64,000 nt of DNA, from assembly GCF_003569745.1 (NCBI RefSeq), contig NZ_AP018498.1, positions 2,953,001 to 3,017,000 of the forward strand, in the 5' to 3' direction. Positions 26,142-33,014 of this stretch are shown one piece after another (position 1 is the stretch's first letter; the number at the start of each line of letters is the position of its first letter). The notes beneath the pieces were generated by a model, which was given only the letters and a program-made list of their open reading frames with translations, made no database searches and was not told where the DNA came from. A program made the position numbers and the translations under genes. The DNA is from Altererythrobacter sp. B11 (GTDB lineage: Bacteria > Pseudomonadota > Alphaproteobacteria > Sphingomonadales > Sphingomonadaceae).

Positions 26142-26831
26142 ATGGATCCGAACAATCTTTCAATGACCCTGGCCGAGCGTGACCCCGATCGAGCGCGAAT
26201 GGCCAAGATCGGGCGCAAGGTTCGCCAACGCCTGGCTGCCATGCCCGATGTCTACAAGCTGCCGACCGAAAAGGCCGAGATCTACGCCGTGGGCGATTTC
26301 CTGACCGGCGAGGAATGTGGTCGGCTGATTGCGATGGTCGACGCGGTGGCGCAGCCGAGCCGCGCCTTCGATGTGGATTATGCGACGGGCTATCGCACCT
26401 CCTATTCGGGCGATCCGGATCCGCACGATCCTTTCGTCAAGCGTATCCAGCGGCGGATCGACGATCTTCTGGGGCTGGAGCCCCGCACTGGGGAGACGAT
26501 ACAGGGCCAGCGCTATCTTCCCGGCCAACAGTTTCAGGACCACACCGACTGGTTTCCGCACAACACCCCCTATTGGGAGGCGGAAAAGGACCGCGGCGGC
26601 CAACGCTGCTATACTGCCATGATCTTTCTGAACGAAGTGGAAGAAGGCGGGGCGACCACCTTCGGCCGGCTCAACATGGCGATCCAGCCGAAGCCGGGCG
26701 TTCTGCTGGCGTGGAACAATGCGGATGAAAACGGTGTGCCCAATCCCTGGACCGTCCATGCCGGCTCACCGGTGGTCCGGGGCGAGAAATACATCGTCAC
26801 CAAGTGGTACCGCGCGCGGAACTGGATCTAA
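26142..26831 (+). CDS. 2OG-Fe(II) oxygenase, prolyl 4-hydroxylase-like
   Basis: 229-aa soluble dioxygenase. The double-stranded beta-helix core runs from about residue 60: AIYAVGDFLTGEECGRLI, YRTSYSGDPD, then QFQDHTDWF with the iron ligands His and Asp, CYTAMIFLNEVEEGGATTFGR, the second His in WTVHAGSPV, and the 2-oxoglutarate-binding basic residue in KYIVTKWYRA. It hydroxylates Pro or another residue in an unknown protein. ATG at 26142 lacks a clear ribosome site; MTLAERDPDR at 26163 is an alternative start. Same strand as the RcnB-like gene but separated by a hairpin. Confidence 0.88.
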   Translation: MDPNNLSMTLAERDPDRARMAKIGRKVRQRLAAMPDVYKLPTEKAEIYAVGDFLTGEECGRLIAMVDAVAQPSRAFDVDYATGYRTSYSGDPDPHDPFVKRIQRRIDDLLGLEPRTGETIQGQRYLPGQQFQDHTDWFPHNTPYWEAEKDRGGQRCYTAMIFLNEVEEGGATTFGRLNMAIQPKPGVLLAWNNADENGVPNPWTVHAGSPVVRGEKYIVTKWYRARNWI

Positions 26832-26837
26832 GGCGGC

Positions 26838-27365
26838 TCAGTCAGCCGCGTCGTCGCGAATCCGGCCCTCAATATGGCCGATCACTTCGGCGATATGGTC
26901 CAGCTTGCGGGAGAGCCGCACCAGTTCCAGCTGCGTGCGCAAATTGACCTCGTAATCGTGCCGTGCGGCGATGCGATCCTTCGTCGCCTGCCGGTTCTGG
27001 CTCATCATGATAATCGGTGCCTGGATTGCGGCGAGCATCGAGAGCATGAGATTGAGGAAGATATAGGGATACTGGTCGAAGGGATGGAAGCCCAGCGCCT
27101 CCAGCCCATGGCTGTTCACCAGCACCCATAACGCGAGCACCACGCCGAAGCCGATGATGAAGCCCCAGCTTCCGCCGACTGCGGCCACTCTGTCCGCCAG
27201 CCGATCGCCCATGGTGGCATGCGACTGCGCCACCTCGTCGGCATCCATGCCGGTGAGAGTGCCGGATGCTATGCGGCGCAGGACCCGCTGCTCTTCGGGC
27301 TCCAGCCCATCAAGTTCGCGGCCCAGCAGATCGCGCGCCAGACGATGCGGGTCCGATTGCTTCAT
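26838..27365 (-). CDS. DUF1003 membrane protein
   Basis: 175-aa protein. A soluble N-terminal region (EEQRVLRRIASGTLTGMDADE) precedes the DUF1003 core: GDRLADRVAAVGGSWGFII, helix GFGVVLALWVLVN, FDQYPYIFLNLMLSMLAAIQAPIIMMSQNRQ split over a second helix, and a basic/coiled tail (KDRIAARHDYEVN). Function unknown; the family is widespread. Its ATG overlaps the stop of lysK by 4 bp (ATGA), implying translational coupling, so it may be tied to lysK expression. Confidence 0.88.
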   Translation of the reverse strand: MKQSDPHRLARDLLGRELDGLEPEEQRVLRRIASGTLTGMDADEVAQSHATMGDRLADRVAAVGGSWGFIIGFGVVLALWVLVNSHGLEALGFHPFDQYPYIFLNLMLSMLAAIQAPIIMMSQNRQATKDRIAARHDYEVNLRTQLELVRLSRKLDHIAEVIGHIEGRIRDDAAD

Positions 27366-28969
27366 CGCGCCAGTGCCTCAGCAATGAGCTTGCGGCTGTT
27401 AGCCACTCCATACAGGGCGATAAAGCTGCCCATCCGCGGCCCTTGCGATGAACCCAGAAGAGTCTCGTAGAGCGCCTTGAACCAGTCCCGAAGGTTCTCG
27501 AACCCGAAGCTCTCGTCCTTGCCGATTTCATAGACGGCTGTTTGCAGATCCTCAGCCGGCGTATCCTCTGCCGCTTCCGCCAACACCGCATCCAGCGCGC
27601 GCAAAGCCGCGGCCTCATTGGGCGCGGGCGCCCGCTTGGAGAGCGTGGATGCAACGAAGTCACGATTATATGCCAGCGCCGTGGTGACCAGCACGTCGAG
27701 CTCCGGCCAAGCCTCAGGCGTGGCGTTGTCGATATAGTTGCCGAGATAAGACCAGACCTGCTCTGCCGTCGCCCCGGCCCCCAGAACCCCGACGAGATTG
27801 AGCAGCAAGCCATAGGTGACCGGCAGGCTGTCGCCATCCCCACCGTGATATCCATTCGCACGCAGCAGATGCCACACCGGATTGCCCAATTGCTGTTCCA
27901 GCGGCTGTTCGGGGATGCGGGCGCGGAACTGCCAATATTCGTCCACCGTCTTCGGGATGATCCCCGCGTGCAGGTTCTTCGCACGCTTGGGCTCGCGAAA
28001 GAGGAAGAAGCCAAGGCTTTCCTCGCTGCCGTAGCGCAGCCATTCCTCGATCGTCAGGCCATTGCCACGGGACTTGGATATCTTTTCGCCATTCTCATCC
28101 AGGAACAGCTCGTAGATGAACACTTCGGGCGGGCGACCGTCCAACGCGCGCACGATCTTGGTCGACTGCGTCACGCTGTCGGTCAGATCCTTGCCGCTCA
28201 TTTCGTAATCTACGCCGAGCGCATACCAGCGCATCGCCCAATCGACCTTCCACTGCAGCTTGGCCCGACCGCCGAACACGCATTGCTCGACCGTGTCGCC
28301 CTCATCCTCGAAGCGGATGATGCCGGCTGCGGCATCCACTACTTCGACCGGCACCTGCAGCACGATCCCGCTCTTCTCGCTGATCGGCAGGATCGGCGAA
28401 TAGGTCTTGCGCCGCTCTTCCCGCAGCGTGGGCAACATGATGTCCATGATCGCGTCGAAGCGATCGAGTACATGCGCCAGCGCGCCGTCGAAGGCGCCCG
28501 AGTTGTACCGGTCACTGGCGGCGACATATTCGTAGTCGAAGCCGAAGCGATCGAGGAAATCCTTCAGCATCGCGTTGTTGTGGTGTGCGAAGCTCTCATA
28601 TTGCCCGAAGGGATCGGGGATCCGGCTGAGCGGCTTGCCGAGATTGGCGCGCATCATTTCCTGCTGCGGCACATTGTCCGGCACCTTGCGCAGCCCATCC
28701 ATGTCGTCGCTGAATGCCACCAGGCGGGTGGGCGCGCCATTGCTGACGATTTCATAGGCGCGGCGGACCAGTGTGGTGCGCAGCACTTCCTGGAAGGTGC
28801 CGATATGCGGCAGGCCCGAAGGGCCATATCCGGTTTCGAACAGCACCGGGGCCAGCGCCCCGTCCGCCCCCCGCTTGCCATCGGGATAGCGCTTGGCAAG
28901 CTTCATGGCCTCCTGGAACGGCCAGGCCTTCGAAACGCGGGCGGCGGAGATCAGCTCATCATCAAACAT
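27362..28969 (-). CDS. lysK: Class I lysyl-tRNA synthetase
   Basis: 535-aa class I LysRS, the archaeal-type enzyme found in many alphaproteobacteria instead of class II LysS. HIGH-like motif PSGLPHIGTFQEV (about residues 47-59) and KMSKS-like motif EKISKSRGN are present, along with VAFSDDMDGLRKVP and the long helical anticodon domain. The start at 28969 (MFDDELISAARVSKAWPFQE) is chosen; an upstream in-frame ATG at 29089 lacks family support. It charges tRNA-Lys in the cytosol. Divergent from the MscS gene; 4-bp overlap with DUF1003 downstream. Confidence 0.94.
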   Translation of the reverse strand: MFDDELISAARVSKAWPFQEAMKLAKRYPDGKRGADGALAPVLFETGYGPSGLPHIGTFQEVLRTTLVRRAYEIVSNGAPTRLVAFSDDMDGLRKVPDNVPQQEMMRANLGKPLSRIPDPFGQYESFAHHNNAMLKDFLDRFGFDYEYVAASDRYNSGAFDGALAHVLDRFDAIMDIMLPTLREERRKTYSPILPISEKSGIVLQVPVEVVDAAAGIIRFEDEGDTVEQCVFGGRAKLQWKVDWAMRWYALGVDYEMSGKDLTDSVTQSTKIVRALDGRPPEVFIYELFLDENGEKISKSRGNGLTIEEWLRYGSEESLGFFLFREPKRAKNLHAGIIPKTVDEYWQFRARIPEQPLEQQLGNPVWHLLRANGYHGGDGDSLPVTYGLLLNLVGVLGAGATAEQVWSYLGNYIDNATPEAWPELDVLVTTALAYNRDFVASTLSKRAPAPNEAAALRALDAVLAEAAEDTPAEDLQTAVYEIGKDESFGFENLRDWFKALYETLLGSSQGPRMGSFIALYGVANSRKLIAEALAR

Positions 28970-29105
28970 GGTGGCGCGCCTTTCGCGGATGGCGGGGCCG
29001 GTTGCAAGTGGGGATGCGGTCCGCCACCGTGGGCGACGCGTGCCCGCGTCGAAGGCGGAACAGCACTGCGGGTTCCTTGTTGTAGCCACGGGAAGGGGAG
29101 ATTTC

Positions 29106-29969
29106 TTGGATTACGTCGCCATCATTCGCGATCAGCTGGTCAGCATGCAGATGCAGGCCGTGGCGCTTACGCCGAAGCTGGTCATCGCCATCATCGTTCT
29201 GGTCATCACCTGGCTGGTGGCGAAGTTCGCTACGCGGATTGCAGAACTGGTGGTCGGCAAGACCAGCATGCGTGAAAGCCTGCGGCTGTTGGTAGAGACC
29301 GCGGCGCGGCTGGTGATCTGGATCATGGGCCTGCTGATCGCGGCCGCCATCGTCATTCCCGGCTTCACGCCCGCTGGGCTAATCGCCGGCCTCGGCATCG
29401 GCGCGGTGGCCATCGGCTTTGCGTTTCAGGACATCTTCGAGAATTTCTTCGCCGGCGTGCTCATCATGCTGCGCGAAAAGATGCAGATCGGCGACATGAT
29501 CGAGGTGGAAGGCGTTCTTGGCAAAGTCGAGAACATCACCCTGCGGGAAACGCATATCCGCCATTATTCCAACGAGCTGACGATCATGCCCAATTCCATG
29601 ATCTTCAAGAACGCCGTGAAGATCTACACAGACGCGCATGAGCGGCGGAACGAGATCATCGTCGGTGTCGCCTACGATACCGATCTGGCCAAGGCTTCAG
29701 CCGTAATCCGCAAGGCCGTGGAAGGCATTGCCGAGCTTTCCCCCAATCACGGCGTGGATGTCTATGCGCAGGAGTTCAACTCGAGCTCCATCGACTTCCT
29801 CGTGCGGTGGTGGATCGACATCCGGCAGCACGACTATTTCGGAGTAAAGAACGACGTGGTCTTCGCGATAAAGAAGGCGCTGGACGAAGCCGGGATCGAG
29901 ATCCCCTTCCCCTATGTAACGCAGACCTTCAAGGAGCCGCTCCCCCTCACCCGCCCTGACCGCGACTAG
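29106..29969 (+). CDS. MscS-family mechanosensitive channel
   Basis: 287-aa small-conductance channel protein. Three membrane helices, LVIAIIVLVITWLVAKFA, LVIWIMGLLIAAAIVIPG and the pore-lining Gly/Ala-rich LIAGLGIGAVAIGFAFQD, precede the beta domain (QIGDMIEVEGVLGKVENITL, RHYSNELTIMPNSMI) and a C-terminal alpha/beta part. TTG start at 29106 is chosen because GGGAAGGGGAG lies 5 bp upstream; the frame is open back to 28893 but that stretch overlaps lysK and looks non-coding. It releases solutes on osmotic downshock. Confidence 0.88.
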   Translation: MDYVAIIRDQLVSMQMQAVALTPKLVIAIIVLVITWLVAKFATRIAELVVGKTSMRESLRLLVETAARLVIWIMGLLIAAAIVIPGFTPAGLIAGLGIGAVAIGFAFQDIFENFFAGVLIMLREKMQIGDMIEVEGVLGKVENITLRETHIRHYSNELTIMPNSMIFKNAVKIYTDAHERRNEIIVGVAYDTDLAKASAVIRKAVEGIAELSPNHGVDVYAQEFNSSSIDFLVRWWIDIRQHDYFGVKNDVVFAIKKALDEAGIEIPFPYVTQTFKEPLPLTRPDRD

Positions 29970-30050
29970 CTACCGAGCGCCCCGCCCTTCCCTTGTGGAC
30001 TCCTGCGCCCACCGTGGCACCATGGGCCAAACAGAATGAAGGGAGAGCGG

Positions 30051-31568
30051 ATGTCGATGAGGATCGGACGCGCTGCTGCATGCAGCTTGCTGGCAATGGC
30101 TGCGGCCTGCTCCACGCCGGGTAGCGACGGTCCAGCACCCGGCGCGAACGGCTCTTCCACCCTGACCGCACAAAGCTGCACTGCCAGCAGCTTGGGACCG
30201 CCAGACGCAGCCGCCCGCTGGATTGAGGCAACTGACGGTCTGCCCGGATATTGCGAAGTGACGGCGACACTGCATCCCGCCGAAGGCTCGAACATCGGCG
30301 TGGTCTATCGCCTTCCCGCGCGCTGGAACGGCAAGGTCCTCGGCATCGGCGGTGGTGGCTGGGCCGGCAATGTCACGCTGATGGCAGCGAGCGAGGGACT
30401 GAAAAAAGGCTTTGCTACACTGCAGACGGACGGCGGCCACGCCGGCACGGATGTGTGGAACAACAGCTGGGTTGCTCAAAACCCCGAGGCGGCCCGCGAT
30501 TTCAGCTATCGCGCCGTTCACGAAATGACGCTGGCTGGCAAGCAACTGGTGGCATCGGTCTACGGCCGAAGGCCGGATCGCTCTTATTTCCAGGGCTGCT
30601 CCACCGGCGGCCGCATGGCCCTAATGGAAGCGCAGCGCTTCCCGGAAGATTACGACGCGATCAGCGCCGGCGCTCCGGTGTATTCGCTGCAGGTGCAGAC
30701 CAGCGCCGTCCTGCGCAACAACACCTTCGCGAAGCCAGGCGCTGGCTTTTCCGCCGCCGATCTCAAGCTGGCGCAGACCGCCGCCCTCAAGGCCTGCGAT
30801 GCGGAGGACGGGCTGACGGACGGACTAATCGGAGATCTGGGGCAATGCCGCTGGGATCCCGCCGAAATCCAGTGCGCTGGGGCCAAGACAGCTAGCTGCC
30901 TGGCGCCGGCACAGGTCACTGCATTGCAGACGATCTACCGTGGTATCCGGGCGCCCGATGGCCAGTGGGCGATGTTCCCGATGAGCCCTGGTGGAGAGCC
31001 GGGATGGAGCCTGTTCGTCGGCACCGAGGGCAAGGGGACGGATGCGACCGGGGGCGGTGGCCTGCTGAACCTGTCCCCGCTGCTGTTCGGCGGCCGCGAA
31101 GTGAACTTTGCGAAGCTCTCTCCGCAAACCGATATCCCGCAGCTGCGCAGCAGCGCCTTCGCCCGAATGTATGAAGCCACCGATCCTGATCTCTCGGCCT
31201 TCTTCGGGCGTGGGGGCAAGCTGATCCTGTGGCACGGCGAGAACGACCCCGGACCCAGCCCAGTAGGAACGACAGAATATGCGAAGGCAGTAGGTGCCAA
31301 GGCGCCAAGGGCGGAGGAGCAGATGCGTTTCTTCCTGCTGCCGGGTGTGGAACACTGCCGTGGCGGCCCCGGTGCCGATCAGGTGGAGTGGCTGGACACG
31401 CTGGACTCCTGGGCGAATGGCGGAACCGCTCCCGATTCCGTCATCGGCAAGAAAGCCGACGGTAGCCTCACTCGCCTGCATTGCGCCTCACCCGCGGTGG
31501 CGCGCTATAAAGGTAACGGCAGTCCGGACGATCCGGCCAATTGGCAGTGCTCGAACGTGAGGAAATGA
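30051..31568 (+). CDS. Tannase/feruloyl esterase family lipoprotein
   Basis: 505-aa alpha/beta hydrolase. A signal peptide with lipobox (LLAMAAAC, Cys near residue 20) suggests a lipid-anchored envelope enzyme. Catalytic features of the tannase family: FQGCSTGGRMALMEAQRFPED, with the nucleophile Ser and its neighbouring Cys, YDAISAGAPVY, LILWHGENDPGPSP with the Asp, and GVEHCRGGPG with the His and second Cys of the CS-D-HC motif. It should cleave esters of phenolic acids. Start at 30051 (ATGTCGATG) has AAGGGAG 5 bp before it; the ATG at 30036 is rejected. Confidence 0.88.
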   Translation: MSMRIGRAAACSLLAMAAACSTPGSDGPAPGANGSSTLTAQSCTASSLGPPDAAARWIEATDGLPGYCEVTATLHPAEGSNIGVVYRLPARWNGKVLGIGGGGWAGNVTLMAASEGLKKGFATLQTDGGHAGTDVWNNSWVAQNPEAARDFSYRAVHEMTLAGKQLVASVYGRRPDRSYFQGCSTGGRMALMEAQRFPEDYDAISAGAPVYSLQVQTSAVLRNNTFAKPGAGFSAADLKLAQTAALKACDAEDGLTDGLIGDLGQCRWDPAEIQCAGAKTASCLAPAQVTALQTIYRGIRAPDGQWAMFPMSPGGEPGWSLFVGTEGKGTDATGGGGLLNLSPLLFGGREVNFAKLSPQTDIPQLRSSAFARMYEATDPDLSAFFGRGGKLILWHGENDPGPSPVGTTEYAKAVGAKAPRAEEQMRFFLLPGVEHCRGGPGADQVEWLDTLDSWANGGTAPDSVIGKKADGSLTRLHCASPAVARYKGNGSPDDPANWQCSNVRK

Positions 31569-31581
31569 TCTTCACATGTTA

Positions 31582-31609
31582 AAGGGGCGCCCCGGCGGGG
31601 CCGCCCCTT
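31582..31609. terminator. Bidirectional hairpin terminator
   Basis: AAGGGGCG and CGCCCCTT pair around an inner CCCC/GGGG stem with a GGC loop. T-rich sequence follows on both strands (CTTCACATTG on plus, CCTTTAAC on minus), which suits the convergent tannase gene and the membrane-protein gene on the minus strand. Confidence 0.65.
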
Positions 31610-31631
31610 CACATTGTCGCCGATGAACCCG

Positions 31632-32816
31632 TCAGGCAGCGACGCTGCTGCTGCCCCGGGCGAGCGTCGGCCAGTTCTGGGGGTACTGGCTCAGATCGAT
31701 CCACGAATGCCCGTTCTGGAACTTGCGGCCGAGCGACTGCAGGATCAAGCGAGCCCGCTTGCGACGAGCGCGCGGCGAAACGAACGGGTTGGCTCGGTCG
31801 GGCTTGGCCGCGACCATCTGCTTTATCAACCGGTCACGCTCTTCAAAGCTGGCCGGCATATCGCGCGGCAGCACGACGGCAGCACCGGCGTTGGCAAGAC
31901 CACCGGCCGTGGCGCTGGCCGTAACCGGCCGGCGTGCAGGGAGCGGCGTGGCTTGTGCCCAACCGCGGGTGGCTCCGCCGGTCGCCGCTGTACCAGCCAA
32001 CGGGGTATCTGCGGGCGGGTTGTCGATCTTCGGGCTGACGTAGGGATGAGGAGCGGCATCGCCATTGTGTGCCAGCGGCTCAGACTTTGCGACCGGCACT
32101 GCACGCGCAGTGCGGCGACGGCGGCGGAAGAGTGCGATCCCGCCCGCGCCAAGGCCGAGCAAGGCCAGCAGTCCGATCGTCCCCGCGAGAGCGCCGTCAC
32201 CGCCATCCGCGTCAACCGCATTGGCAGCCGCAGGCTCCGGAGCGGCCTGTGCGACAGGCTGGACCGACGGTGCGGACAGCGGCGCAAGATCCGCCGTTTC
32301 GCCCGGCAGCGTAGCTGCTTCCGGTGCATCCGCTGCGGCGGTGTCTATTGGCGTGGTGCTGCGAACCGGAGCGGCCGAAGCATCAGCGGCAGCAGCCGGG
32401 GCGCTCCGGGCAGCGGGGGCGGGAGCCGCGCTCGTCGAGGTCGGCGCGGTCGCCTCATTCGCCGTCGCTGGCTCTACCGCTTCCGTGCTAGGCTCCGGAA
32501 CCGGCTGCACAACCGGATTGGACTGCGTCACAACTGTCGGTGCCTGAGTGGCAGGCGTAACGGTCGATGCATTAAACGGCGGGGACGCAGCCGCTCCTGT
32601 CTGCGGTGTGGTGACCGTTGCACTCGGGTCTGTGATCGCCTCCGGCTGGGTAAGGGGCGGCGTAGCGGATGTCGTTGCCGGTGCATCCACCGTGGCCGTT
32701 ACGGGTGGAATCACCGGCGGCGCAGCTTCCTGCGCCAGCAGCGGGGTTGCAGTAAACGCGAGGACCACGGCAATCGCGGTACTGGCGTGACGGGCGGGGT
32801 GCGGATTGTGTTCCAT
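31632..32816 (-). CDS. Pro/Ala/Thr-rich single-pass membrane protein
   Basis: 394-aa protein I cannot assign to a family. Signal peptide (IAVVLAFTATPLLAQ, about residues 15-30), then about 185 residues of Pro/Ala/Thr/Ser-rich, probably disordered sequence, a membrane helix (GTIGLLALLGLGAGGIALF) near residue 215, a RRRRR stop-transfer cluster, and a 155-residue cytoplasmic tail rich in Ala, Arg and Pro ending in a compact segment (SFEERDRLIKQMVAAKPDRA, FQNGHSWIDLSQYPQNWP). Topology: long outside arm, one helix, basic inside tail. LPXTG-like sorting is not obvious. Convergent with the tannase gene. Confidence 0.7.
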   Translation of the reverse strand: MEHNPHPARHASTAIAVVLAFTATPLLAQEAAPPVIPPVTATVDAPATTSATPPLTQPEAITDPSATVTTPQTGAAASPPFNASTVTPATQAPTVVTQSNPVVQPVPEPSTEAVEPATANEATAPTSTSAAPAPAARSAPAAAADASAAPVRSTTPIDTAAADAPEAATLPGETADLAPLSAPSVQPVAQAAPEPAAANAVDADGGDGALAGTIGLLALLGLGAGGIALFRRRRRTARAVPVAKSEPLAHNGDAAPHPYVSPKIDNPPADTPLAGTAATGGATRGWAQATPLPARRPVTASATAGGLANAGAAVVLPRDMPASFEERDRLIKQMVAAKPDRANPFVSPRARRKRARLILQSLGRKFQNGHSWIDLSQYPQNWPTLARGSSSVAA

Positions 32817-33014
32817 AGTGCGGTAAAAATCCGCAACACTTCCGGGCAGTTCCCTGACGATCCGTTCAGCAAACCATACAAATCACTGATAAGTAGGCGA
32901 ATTAATGTGGCGTAAATGCGGCGGACAGAATAGCTGTTGCGGCAGGTGGATTGTCGAAGCTGTTGCTGAGAGCCGAGTGTTTACTTTTCGTTCCCCCATC
33001 CTCATGCTGCAGCA

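Noticed and set aside
32817-33014. Possible operator TGCGG/CCGCA upstream of the Pro/Ala-rich protein gene
   Set aside because: Only a 5-bp dyad around an A/T spacer; too weak to call.
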